Part shown: one piece after another, positions 55,706-63,482 of the stretch | Layout of the letters: each line of letters begins with the position of its first letter | Numbering within the stretch: the stretch's first letter is position 1 | Origin: Leminorella richardii | Lineage (GTDB): Bacteria > Pseudomonadota > Gammaproteobacteria > Enterobacterales > Enterobacteriaceae | Direction of reading: 5' to 3' | DNA: 64,000 nt | Assembly: GCF_900478135.1 (NCBI RefSeq) | Contig: NZ_LS483470.1 | Location: forward strand, 1,112,501-1,176,500 | Program-made: the position numbers and the translations under genes | Notes under the pieces: model-generated | Databases searched by the model: none | Told to the model about the DNA's origin: nothing | What the model saw: only the letters and a program-made list of their open reading frames with translations

Positions 55706-56196
55706 TGAAATCACTTTCTGTCGCGCTGTTTGCGATGCTTATGGCGTTTAGCGTTCACGCCGCAATTGATACCTACAACTTTAAGTCTGTAGAGGAAGAG
55801 CAGCAGTTTCGCGAGCTTACTGGGCAGCTTCGCTGCCCGAAATGCCAAAATAACAGTATCGCCGATTCTAATGCGCCCATTGCGACCGATATGCGCAACA
55901 AAGTATTTGAGTTGATGGAGCAGGGGCAGTCTCAGCAGCAGATTGTCAACTACATGGTGGATCGCTACGGCAACTTTGTGACCTATGAACCACCGGTTAC
56001 GGCAGCGACGATCATTCTTTGGGTTGTTCCTGCGCTGTGCGTGGTGTTTGGTGCAATAGCGATCGTTATGATGTCCCGCCGGCGTAAAGCCTCTTCAGCC
56101 AATTCTGGCGGTGCTGCTCTGTCGGCAGAGGAACAGCGTCGGCTCCAGCGATTGTTGAACGAAGATAAAGGTGCAAAGGGCGGTAAGGCACTATGA
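55702..56196 (+). CDS. ccmH: cytochrome c maturation protein CcmH, short form
   Basis: A thiol protein that reduces apocytochrome c and presents it to CcmF. The 164 aa have a signal peptide (MMKSLSVALFAMLMAFSVHAA), the redox motif LRCPKCQNNSI and one C-terminal span. In E. coli CcmH is longer because the CcmI part is fused; here ccmI is a separate gene overlapping by 4 nt. Confidence 0.95.
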   Translation: MMKSLSVALFAMLMAFSVHAAIDTYNFKSVEEEQQFRELTGQLRCPKCQNNSIADSNAPIATDMRNKVFELMEQGQSQQQIVNYMVDRYGNFVTYEPPVTAATIILWVVPALCVVFGAIAIVMMSRRRKASSANSGGAALSAEEQRRLQRLLNEDKGAKGGKAL

Positions 56197-57398
56197 CCCT
56201 ATTCTGGCTGATCGTCGCTCTGCTGCTGGTTGCAGCAACAGCACTCTTTATTCTGCCGATGCTAAAAGGCCCGAATAAAAAGGCGGATGCCGATCGCGAT
56301 GCGTTGAACAAGGCCTTTTATCAGCAGCGTCTAAACGAGCTTGAAGTGGATGAAGCGCTCGGGGTTATCAGCGAGCGCGATGTCATGGTGGCGGAGCTGC
56401 AGCATAACCTGCTGGAAGACATTCCAGCCAAAAAGGACACTCGTCAGAGCGGCCGAGTGAGTCGTGCTGCGCTACTGCCGGGAGTTGTACTTCTTTGTGT
56501 GGTATCTATCGGGTTGTACATGCACACCGGCGCCATGACTCAGGTGTCACAGTGGCAGCAGGTAATGACAAGCATGCCTGAGATGCGTAAGAAAGCCGAT
56601 GCAGGACTGCTTAACGAACCGGAAGATATTGCGCGTTTTGCATTAGGGCTGCGCACCGAGCTGCTCACGGATCCGACAAACGTCAGCGATTGGGCTATGC
56701 TTGGCCTAGCGGGGCTGCGGCTTGGGAACGGTGAAATTGCGCTTCGTTCGTATGAAAAGGCGTATGAACTCTCACCCAACGACGGCTATATTCAGATTAT
56801 CTACGCCAAGCTTTTAACGCGTTCCAATAATCCGGATGACATCGTGGAAGCCACACGGATTCTGAAGGCGTTGCTTAAGACCGATCCGGAAAACACGGAA
56901 GCGCTTTCAGCACTGGCGATGAGCGCTTTTGGGCAAGGTAATTTTCATGAAGCGATTGCCGCATGGGAAAAACTGTTAACGCTGATGCCGGCCGATGCCA
57001 AAGGTATTGACGTAATCAGGCAGAGCCTGGCCTACGCTAAATCGCAGGTCGCTTCCAGCGGTGTGCGCTTAGGCGTTACGCTGTCGATTTCACCGGAAGT
57101 GGCTTCTCAAATGCCGAAGAACGGCAGTGTGCTGATTACGGTAACCGACGGGGAGTCGACGGTTCCGGTGGTTGTAAAGCAGGTGTCGGCAGGGGAGTTC
57201 CCTATGCGCGTTGAGCTGGATGACGGTAGCGCGATGATGCCATCGCGTTTGCTTTCCAGCCTAAAACAGGTAAAGATAACGGCCACTATCACCAGCAGTG
57301 ATAAAATGGACAAGCTGCGGATGACAGGAGAAAGCCGCGTGTATCCGTTCACCGGGCAAGAGACTGTGGACGTGACAATTGAAAAAATTGAACAGTAA
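56193..57398 (+). CDS. ccmI: cytochrome c maturation TPR protein CcmI
   Basis: A chaperone that binds the C-terminus of apocytochrome c. The 401 aa have two N-terminal spans (FWLIVALLLVAATALFIL; ALLPGVVLLCVVSIGLYM) around a coiled segment, then TPR repeats (about 160-270; ALRSYEKAYELSPNDGYIQ), then a beta-rich C-terminal domain (SISPEVASQMPKNGSVLITV). It ends the ccm operon. mlaA follows after 39 nt. Confidence 0.92.
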   Translation: MTLFWLIVALLLVAATALFILPMLKGPNKKADADRDALNKAFYQQRLNELEVDEALGVISERDVMVAELQHNLLEDIPAKKDTRQSGRVSRAALLPGVVLLCVVSIGLYMHTGAMTQVSQWQQVMTSMPEMRKKADAGLLNEPEDIARFALGLRTELLTDPTNVSDWAMLGLAGLRLGNGEIALRSYEKAYELSPNDGYIQIIYAKLLTRSNNPDDIVEATRILKALLKTDPENTEALSALAMSAFGQGNFHEAIAAWEKLLTLMPADAKGIDVIRQSLAYAKSQVASSGVRLGVTLSISPEVASQMPKNGSVLITVTDGESTVPVVVKQVSAGEFPMRVELDDGSAMMPSRLLSSLKQVKITATITSSDKMDKLRMTGESRVYPFTGQETVDVTIEKIEQ

Positions 57399-57437
57399 GC
57401 ATCGCGGTGATAACGCCGAGATTTAAGGGAGAAGAAC

Positions 57438-58193
57438 ATGAAGCGCCGATTAGTCAGTTGTATATTCGCTGCGGCAATGCTGACCGGCTGTGCTAACAGC
57501 GGCAGCGTGAACGAAGACGGAACGAGGCCAGATCCTTTAGAAGGCTTCAACCGTACGATGTTTAACTTCAACTATAACTACATGGATCCGTACGTTGTGC
57601 GGCCAGTGGCGGTGGTTTGGCGCGACTATATGCCGCAGCCAGCGCGTACTGGGTTAAGCAACTTTACCAGCAACCTGGGTGAGCCGGCCTCAATGGTCAA
57701 CAACTTCCTTCAGGGCAATATTTATGACGGCTTCCGCCACTTTAACCGCTTCTTTGTCAACACGCTGTTGGGAATGGGCGGTTTTATGGATGTCGCAGGC
57801 ATGTCTAACGACAAGCTGAAAAAAGACTACAACAAAGAGTTTGGTCAGGTGCTTGGCCACTACGATGTGCCCTACGGCCCGTATGCCGTGCTTCCAGCCT
57901 ACGGCTCAGCGACGCTGCGTGATGAAGGTGGCGGCTACGTTGACTATGTTTATCCGGTGTTAAGCTGGATAACCTTCTGGGGTTCTGTCGGCAAGTGGAC
58001 CGTTGAAGGCATTGAAGGGCGAGCGCAGCTACTCGATCAGGATCAGATGTTGGCGAACTCGCCGGATCCCTATATTTTTGTGCGTGAAGCCTACTTCCAG
58101 CGCCATGACTTTTTGGCTAATGGCGGTAAACTGGATACAGAACAAAATCCAAACGCCGAAGCGCTTAAGGATCAGCTGGACGATATCGACTGA
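57438..58193 (+). CDS. mlaA: MlaA, outer membrane lipoprotein of the Mla phospholipid system
   Basis: It removes misplaced phospholipids from the outer leaflet and passes them to MlaC. The 251-aa lipoprotein has the lipobox MLTGC and the MlaA motifs DPLEGFNRTMFNFN, EPASMVNNFLQGN, FRHFNRFFVNTLLGMGGFMDVA. GGGAGAAG precedes the ATG. In E. coli mlaA lies beside fadL, as here. Confidence 0.95.
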   Translation: MKRRLVSCIFAAAMLTGCANSGSVNEDGTRPDPLEGFNRTMFNFNYNYMDPYVVRPVAVVWRDYMPQPARTGLSNFTSNLGEPASMVNNFLQGNIYDGFRHFNRFFVNTLLGMGGFMDVAGMSNDKLKKDYNKEFGQVLGHYDVPYGPYAVLPAYGSATLRDEGGGYVDYVYPVLSWITFWGSVGKWTVEGIEGRAQLLDQDQMLANSPDPYIFVREAYFQRHDFLANGGKLDTEQNPNAEALKDQLDDID

Positions 58194-58222
58194 TATCTAC
58201 ATAGACATATGTGTAAGAAATA

Positions 58223-58251
58223 TAGCCGGTCTAGCGACTGGCTATTTTTTT
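58223..58251 (+). terminator. terminator of mlaA
   Basis: TAGCCGGTC-tagc-GACTGGCTA followed by seven T. Confidence 0.8.
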
Positions 58252-58300
58252 GCTTTTTTAAACCGTTATTAAATGTGTCATCAGTGCAGGCCATAATAAA

Positions 58301-58330
58301 AAAACCGCCTGAGTATCTCAGACGGTTTTA
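58301..58330 (-). terminator. terminator of fadL
   Basis: AAAACCGCCTGAG-tat-CTCAGACGGTTTT, 23 nt past the fadL stop; an A run before it reads as a T run on the minus strand. Confidence 0.85.
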
Positions 58331-58352
58331 TCGGTTTCTACAGTCGAACGAC

Positions 58353-59650
58353 TTAGAACGTATAGTTAAAGTTCACGCCGTACAGCCATGCTTTACCTTT
58401 TGATTCAAACTGGTACACCGGGCTATTGGGTGAGTTGTTTTGCTTTTCGTTAATTTTAACTTTCTGGCCGTGCATATAGGACAGGCCAACGTCAACTGAA
58501 GCGTCTGGCGTAAAGTTATAGGTTGTACCTGCACTCAACCAAAGGCGATCCTGATCTGGGATTGAGATAGAGCGGTTGCTGGCAGGAACTGCGCTATCGT
58601 CAAAGGCGATGCCTGCGCGCCATGTCCAGTTTTCATTGTGGTAGTAGGTTGTACCCAGAGCCATGCGATAGGCATCACGGAAGCCTTCATGCTTGTGGAA
58701 CATGGTGTCGCCGTTGCTGTCTTTCGCCGTAAGCTCTTCAAACTCGCTCCAGCTGGTGTAGCTCAGGGTGTAGTGCATGGCCCACTTTGGCGCGACTTTA
58801 TGGTAACCAGACAGCTCCCAAATTTCAGGTAGCGTGAGCGTCAGCTTGCCTGAACGAGTATTGCCATCGGTTCCCCAAGGGAGACCCGTCATAGACTGGT
58901 AGCCGTTCAGGCCGCTGCTCAGGTCGCTTTTATATTTTCCTTTAAAATCGATATCGACTTTTGAGCGGTAGCTCAGGCCGATGCGGTTGTCCCTGTCGAT
59001 TTCATACAGCATCCCGGCGTTCCAGCCGTAGCCCCATTCATCGCCGTGAAGATAGGCTACGGTCGAGTTTGACTGAAGAGAGCCAGTGGCGCTTTCGCCC
59101 GCATAGCGTCTGATTTTTGCCTTGGCATAAACGGCGTTAGTGCCAAGACCCAGACTGAAGTGTTCATTAAAGCGGTACGCAGCACTCAGGTTAAAGTTCA
59201 TGGTCTCCAGCTTGGTGGTTCCCGCCAGAGGGCCAGCTGCGTATTCATCGTTAAAATGTGTCGATAAACCGTAGTTAGTGGTGGCAAATGCCCCAGCGAC
59301 CAGTTTTCGTTAACCGGAAGAATAAAGTGCAGATTGGGCACCCACTCGTTAGGGGTGACGTCATTAGCGTGAAGGTCGTTGCCCTTCGGAGACGTGCCAG
59401 TGATTTCTACTTCTGGCTGAACGTAAATCGCCCCACCTGAAACGGTGGCGCGGTTAAACATCGTCATTGATGCTGGGTTGCGGTTGCCGGAGGAGGCGTT
59501 ATCAGCAATCGCACCTTCCCCTGAGAACGCCCGGCCAAGGCCGGATGCGGAAGACTCTTGCAGTTGGAATCCAGATGCGTACACATTGCTCGAAAGGGCG
59601 GCCACAGTGAAGGCCAATAGGGACTTTTTAAAATTCTTTTTTAAAAACAT
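58353..59650 (-). pseudogene. fadL: long-chain fatty acid outer membrane transporter FadL, frameshifted
   Basis: The start is normal (MFLKKNFKKSLLAFTVAAL signal peptide, then SGFQLQESSASGLGRAFSG). After ...NENWSLG the frame is lost at the C run 59291-59294 (GGGG on the coding strand). Adding one G there restores AFATTNYGLSTHFND and joins the rest of FadL, which runs to the stop at 58353 and ends KAWLYGVNFNYTF. The restored product would be 432 aa, near the E. coli size. Only this one lesion is visible. It is either a recent inactivation or a homopolymer reading error. FadL brings long-chain fatty acids across the outer membrane. Confidence 0.88.
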
Positions 59651-59727
59651 ACAAATCTCAATGAGGCACAGGAATTATTACGAACTGTAATAATTGAAGG
59701 CCGCATTTTAAAAAGGAAAAGGTGCCC

Positions 59728-59744
59728 GACAGATTAGACCAGTT
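59728..59744. promoter_or_regulatory. probable FadR operator of fadL
   Basis: GACAGATTAGACCAGTT matches the right half of the FadR consensus AACTGGTCNGACCAGTT perfectly and 5 of 8 positions of the left half. It lies about 80 nt upstream of the fadL ATG. The surrounding 59651-60065 (415 nt) holds the divergent promoters of fadL and yfcZ and no ORF that I can support. Confidence 0.5.
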
Positions 59745-60065
59745 GTCTAAAAAGCGTGTTCTTAACGGCACGATCGGGATTATTCCCATAAAAATATGGA
59801 GTATTCACTCACTATGCAGTTAACGCTATTGCGAGGTGTTTAACAGTTAAATATATAAATCATATTTAAATCAGTGTGATAGATTTTATTTTTATCAAGA
59901 GAAACCGCCAACCTGTAGCCTCGGTTTAAGGATCGGTGGTAAAATTTATGCATGGCGCGAGAGGAAAGCGTAGTATAAAGAAAATCGCGAATTTTTGAGC
60001 TAGATCTCATAACAGCTTGGCCGTAAAGCGGAGATTATTCCGCCTTACCTTAGAGGAGAAAAAGA

Positions 60066-60359
60066 ATGTCAGATTCATTAAAGTGCAATGCTCAGGAAAC
60101 TGCTGCCTGCTGCTGTGTTGACGTTGGAACCGTGATGGATAATACCGACCTGACTGCGTCCTATAAGCGCGTATTTGATTCCCGCGCTGAAGCAGAAAGT
60201 ATGCTGAATGCACTGACGGAAAAAGCGCGCGCGACAGAGTCAGATCCCTGTGACATTAAAAGCACTCTGGTTGATGTCGCTGGCGGCGTTGAGCTGACCA
60301 TTGATTTTACTTTCTGCTGTCAGGCAGAAACGCTGATTTTTCAACTTGGGCTGCGCTAA
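60066..60359 (+). CDS. yfcZ: YfcZ/YiiS family protein
   Basis: A 97-aa cytosolic protein of unknown function, with a Cys-rich start (CNAQETAACCCVDVGTVMDN) and end (FTFCCQAETLIFQLGLR). It matches E. coli YfcZ, which also lies divergent from fadL. AGAGGAG precedes the ATG. In E. coli fadI and fadJ follow yfcZ; here sixA follows directly. Confidence 0.88.
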   Translation: MSDSLKCNAQETAACCCVDVGTVMDNTDLTASYKRVFDSRAEAESMLNALTEKARATESDPCDIKSTLVDVAGGVELTIDFTFCCQAETLIFQLGLR

Positions 60360-60443
60360 TCTTCCCTAGTGTTTGATGAGTGAGTTAACGCCGGTTTTTC
60401 CGGCGTTACTTTTTATTGCCAGCGCATTTATCCGGAGGCGTTA

Positions 60444-60917
60444 ATGCGGGTGTTTATTATGCGGCATGGAGAGGCCAGTTTTCACGCTGAGAGCGACCCC
60501 GCTCGTCCGCTGACTGAACGCGGAGTAGAGGAGACATCGCAAATGGCACTGCGCCTGCACCAGATGGTGGGAGACATCTCGTGCGTTCTTGTGAGTCCTT
60601 ATCTGCGCGCCCAGCAAACGCTGGAGACTATCCGCCGTGCGTTTCCGCTATCGGCTGACGTTTCTATTGAGACCGTTTCACAACTAATTCCCGGTGGCGA
60701 TCCGGGATGGTGTGCCGACTATCTGACCGTACTGGCACAGCAGGGTGTCTCTGAGGTTCTGGTCGTCTCTCATTTACCCTTGGTGAGCTATTTGGTTTCT
60801 GAACTAAGCCAGGGCAGCGCATCGCCGATGTTTTCAACGTCCTCTGTTGCCTGCGTAACGCTGGATGATAAAACCCTAAGAGGGCGATTTGAGTGGCAAA
60901 TATCGCCGGGCAGCTAG
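60444..60917 (+). CDS. sixA: phosphohistidine phosphatase SixA
   Basis: It removes phosphate from histidine-phosphorylated proteins, such as the ArcB HPt domain or the nitrogen PTS protein NPr. The 157-aa product has the RHG catalytic motif at the N-terminus (MRVFIMRHGEAS) and a second His in VVSHLPLVSY. GGAGG precedes the ATG. Between yfcZ and sixA the fadIJ genes of E. coli are missing. Confidence 0.94.
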   Translation: MRVFIMRHGEASFHAESDPARPLTERGVEETSQMALRLHQMVGDISCVLVSPYLRAQQTLETIRRAFPLSADVSIETVSQLIPGGDPGWCADYLTVLAQQGVSEVLVVSHLPLVSYLVSELSQGSASPMFSTSSVACVTLDDKTLRGRFEWQISPGS

Positions 60918-60941
60918 AGCTCTGGTCATCAAACTGACAAT

Positions 60942-60976
60942 AAAAAAGCGATGCTTAACTAAGGCATCGCTTTTTT
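60942..60976. terminator. bidirectional terminator between sixA and the phosphatase gene
   Basis: AAAAAAGCGATGC-ttaactaag-GCATCGCTTTTTT, with A and T runs on the two sides. Confidence 0.88.
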
Positions 60977-60997
60977 ATAACTGATTTTCACTTAACG

Positions 60998-61351
60998 CTA
61001 CAATCCAAGCCGGTGAGCCACGGTTTCTTCAAGCAGGGTAACCAGTTCAGGATCCATATACTGGTAGTCATCGGGAATATCCAGTACGTGGATGGGCTTA
61101 TGCTCTACCAGCCGACGATACTCCGCAACGATGCGGCTTTTATGCTTTTGTTCCATCACACAGACGACGTCAGCCCACTGCAGCATTTCAGGCGTTAAGG
61201 GCTTTCTGGCGTTGCGGCTAGTGCCCGCAGAGCGAACGGAAAGCCCCTCATGTCGACGCCACACCTGCTCGGCCGTCGGGCTGCGCCACTGGTTGCGGCT
61301 ACATATAAAGAGAACGTTCAGGCTTATATTCCTCCATGGCGCGACGGGCAA
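60998..61351 (-). CDS. predicted protein tyrosine phosphatase, COG4551 type
   Basis: A low-molecular-weight-phosphatase-like protein. The P-loop is VLFICSRNQWRSPTAEQVW (Cys, then Arg, Ser). Family features SAGTSRNARKPLTP, WADVVCVMEQKH and DIPDDYQYMDPELV match the small COG4551 phosphatases. The target is unknown. The frame opens at ATG 61351 (117 aa), but family members start just before NVLFICS; a CTG at 61321 stands nine bases after GGAGG and may be the real start. It overlaps the end of the small ORF at 61299-61538 and is probably translationally coupled to it. Confidence 0.82.
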   Translation of the reverse strand: MPVAPWRNISLNVLFICSRNQWRSPTAEQVWRRHEGLSVRSAGTSRNARKPLTPEMLQWADVVCVMEQKHKSRIVAEYRRLVEHKPIHVLDIPDDYQYMDPELVTLLEETVAHRLGL

Positions 61352-61538
61352 GCAGCCCGTTTCGCACTCTGGGATAGTCCATGCCCAGCTGCGCCGCTCG
61401 GGCGAGCTTCTCTGAGCGAATATACATCAGCTTCCAGCGCTTTTCTTTCGGAAAATCGCTGCGCGGTGGATGACTGTCTCGTGCGCGATTGCGTTTTTTC
61501 TGTGCGAGCCGCCAGGCTCGCGTGCGGTTGTTGTCCAT
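61299..61538 (-). CDS. small basic protein of unknown function, upstream of the phosphatase
   Basis: The 79-aa product (MDNNRTRAWRLAQKKRNRA...) is rich in Arg and Lys, without a membrane span or motif that I recognise. It overlaps the phosphatase frame by up to 53 nt and its mRNA carries the phosphatase ribosome binding site (GGAGG), which supports a two-gene operon. Its 5' leader contains an 18-base antisense match to the 16S rRNA 530 loop. The basic make-up would fit nucleic acid binding, but nothing shows it. Confidence 0.6.
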   Translation of the reverse strand: MDNNRTRAWRLAQKKRNRARDSHPPRSDFPKEKRWKLMYIRSEKLARAAQLGMDYPRVRNGLLARRAMEEYKPERSLYM

Positions 61539-61569
61539 TATGTCTTCTCTGATTGAATTTACCGGGGTT

Positions 61570-61587
61570 CAGCAGCCGCGGTAATAC
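61570..61587. other. 18-base match to the 16S rRNA 530 loop
   Basis: CAGCAGCCGCGGTAATAC on the plus strand equals the universally conserved 530-loop sequence of 16S rRNA; with the next bases (a-GAG-a-G) 22 of 24 agree. No further rRNA sequence surrounds it. The minus-strand transcript of the small basic ORF would carry the complement 32-49 nt before its ATG. Confidence 0.85.
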
Positions 61588-61600
61588 AGAGAGACCTAAG

Positions 61601-61620
61601 CCGCGCGTATCATAGCGCGG
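61601..61620. other. small GC hairpin
   Basis: CCGCGC-gtatcata-GCGCGG in the gap between the membrane protein genes and the small basic ORF; may be a terminator of the former. Confidence 0.4.
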
Positions 61621-61651
61621 TTTGGCGAAAAGTACAGCGCGAATGTAGGTC

Positions 61652-62098
61652 TTACGGCCTGTCGGCGAAATAGAATCCCTTGGGGGTGATTAGCGCCATA
61701 ATTGCCCCCGACAGTGTTCCTGGCGCGACGTAAAGGTTAAAGCGATGGAGAAGAGAGCCAGGCCGATCGGTACCGATGAGCACGTCCTGAACGCCGAATA
61801 CGACGGTGAAAAAAAGGAGTGTTAGCACCGAGCCTAATATTGTGCAAAACGCCGTTCGGTACAGCGTAGACCGGTAATGCCTGACAGGAAGGCAGGCCGC
61901 GCCTATGCCTGTTAACAGTGCCGGAAGAACGCCAAGCGCATAGCTGATGAAAAACAGAATGGGGAAAAATGAGGCGGTAGTGGCCTTGTCTGTACTTCCG
62001 GGCAGCATCACGACAAAGGCGATGTATAAAAAGCCGACGATAGGTCCTATCAGCGAAAACCAGAAGGCGTGGCACAGGGTTCGATAGCCGAGCGTCAT
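61652..62098 (-). CDS. uncharacterised four-span membrane protein, paralog A
   Basis: A 148-aa hydrophobic protein with about four spans (start MTLGYRTLCHAFWFSLIGPIV). It resembles its upstream neighbour: both have FWF-x-x-IGP-x-x-G near the start and ALLTGI-x-A in the middle. ATG overlaps the neighbour's TGA (ATGA), so the two are coupled. I do not recognise the family. Confidence 0.65.
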   Translation of the reverse strand: MTLGYRTLCHAFWFSLIGPIVGFLYIAFVVMLPGSTDKATTASFFPILFFISYALGVLPALLTGIGAACLPVRHYRSTLYRTAFCTILGSVLTLLFFTVVFGVQDVLIGTDRPGSLLHRFNLYVAPGTLSGAIMALITPKGFYFADRP

Positions 62099-62550
62099 TG
62101 TGCTTCCCCTGGATCGGATACGCTGAGGTCGTTTCTGGATTGTGTTTGAAAAGGTAAATACATTAACGTCAATAACGCGCCAGCAGAGGCAAAAGCGCCA
62201 GAGAACGCGTAGAGGAAAAAGGTTAGAGACCTATCTCCAGCTAACATAGTCATACCCAAAAAGAGCGGCATAGGCAGTGAAATGAGCGCGCCAAATGCGA
62301 TGATGGCGTAAGGGCGATAGGGGCCGCGGCTGATGAAGCTGGCGAAAATGCCGGTTAACAGGGCGGCAGGGCCGCCGGATATATAGGTGAGCAGGAGCGC
62401 AATAATCGGCTCTTCAATAAGAATCCCAATCGCGTTAAATGGCGTTTTACCCACCGTCTCTAATATGACGATACAGGCGACAAGCCCAAATAGAGGGCCA
62501 ATGGCAGTGAACCAGAATACGTTAAGCAGTACGTGACGCGGCGTTGGCAT
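62095..62550 (-). CDS. uncharacterised four-span membrane protein, paralog B
   Basis: A 151-aa hydrophobic protein (MPTPRHVLLNVFWFTAIGPLF), paralogous to the following gene. ATG 62550 was chosen; the frame is open up to 62691, but that part is polar and unlike the paralog. It lies downstream of a fragment that looks like the C-terminus of a third copy. Confidence 0.65.
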   Translation of the reverse strand: MPTPRHVLLNVFWFTAIGPLFGLVACIVILETVGKTPFNAIGILIEEPIIALLLTYISGGPAALLTGIFASFISRGPYRPYAIIAFGALISLPMPLFLGMTMLAGDRSLTFFLYAFSGAFASAGALLTLMYLPFQTQSRNDLSVSDPGEAQ

Positions 62551-62638
62551 AGTTTTTCTATTTATCCTGTGAATACCGTTGCGTTTATTTTTATAGGCTA
62601 ATGCGGGTCTGTGAGCAGAAGATGAAGCGGGCGATAAA

Positions 62639-62787
62639 TTATGCCTGCTGCTGAAGCCGGTCCTTTTTTCCGTAGGGGAAATAAGGCGCAATCAGGGCAG
62701 CCAATAAGGTCGAAAGCATGCCGATTCCGCCAAGCGTCGCGCTGATTGTGAGGTCTTCGATGAATTGACGGTAGATTAATCTGCGGA
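62639..62787 (-). pseudogene. C-terminal remnant of a third paralogous membrane protein
   Basis: On the minus strand one frame directly after the smrB stop reads FIEDLTISATLGGIGMLSTL, then LAALIAPYFPYGKKDRLQQQ and a TAA stop at 62639. It has no start. The last ~45 residues resemble the ends of paralogs A and B in hydrophobic pattern and glycine placement (GTLSGAIMALITP; GAFASAGALLTLMY). I infer a deletion that removed the first two thirds of this gene. Confidence 0.5.
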
Positions 62788-63318
62788 CTATTCTTCCCTC
62801 TCAACCAGCAGCAGAATCGCCGCGTCGCCGCCGAACTCTTTTGGCGCCTGATGAAACGCTCGCACGTCAGGGTGCTGAGCTAGCCAGAGCGGGGTTTGCT
62901 TTTTCAAGACGTGCTTACCGTGACCGTGCATGACGCAGGCGCAGTGAACGTGTTCCCGACGGCAGGCGGCAATTAGTGCCCCCAGCTCTTGCTTAGCCTG
63001 CGCCTGCGTCAGTCCGTGAAGGTCGAGAAACAGCTCGGGCGTGTAGTCGCCGCGCCGCAGCTTTTTTAACTCATAATGGTCAACGTCAGAGCGCACATAG
63101 CGCATGGCGCCTTCTTCGTTTAATAGCGGCTGAAACTCGTCGGAAAAGTAAAACGATGCGTCTACTTGCTCCTGAATCAGACGCTCTTCGGAGACTTTCT
63201 TCACTTTACGGGCAGGTCGATGCACCTTTGTTGTTTGCGACAAAGGCTTTGTGCCCTGAACGGCGTCTTTAAACTGAGCGCTCTCTTCATGGGAGAGCAT
63301 AAATTTCTTTTTAATCAC
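62788..63318 (-). CDS. smrB: endonuclease SmrB (YfcN)
   Basis: The Smr-domain nuclease that cleaves mRNA between collided ribosomes. The 176 aa end with the Smr domain: LDLHGLTQAQAKQEL, CVMHGHGKHVLK, and FGGDAAILLLVE. The start is GTG 63318 (MIKKKF, aligning with E. coli MKKKTT). It is divergent from prmB as in E. coli. Confidence 0.95.
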   Translation of the reverse strand: MIKKKFMLSHEESAQFKDAVQGTKPLSQTTKVHRPARKVKKVSEERLIQEQVDASFYFSDEFQPLLNEEGAMRYVRSDVDHYELKKLRRGDYTPELFLDLHGLTQAQAKQELGALIAACRREHVHCACVMHGHGKHVLKKQTPLWLAQHPDVRAFHQAPKEFGGDAAILLLVEREE

Positions 63319-63482
63319 AAAGTCGCACTACTGTAAATGAAACGAAAAACGACGCCAAACGCCGATCGGACAGGGGAAATTTTTCTCTAAGAATAAAGGA
63401 TGGAGGCTGATTTGTCGCGTGTTTCATGGCAAACTGTTGGGCTATTTCCCGTCAGAGTCAGCGTTTCCCGGTGGAGGAATCA

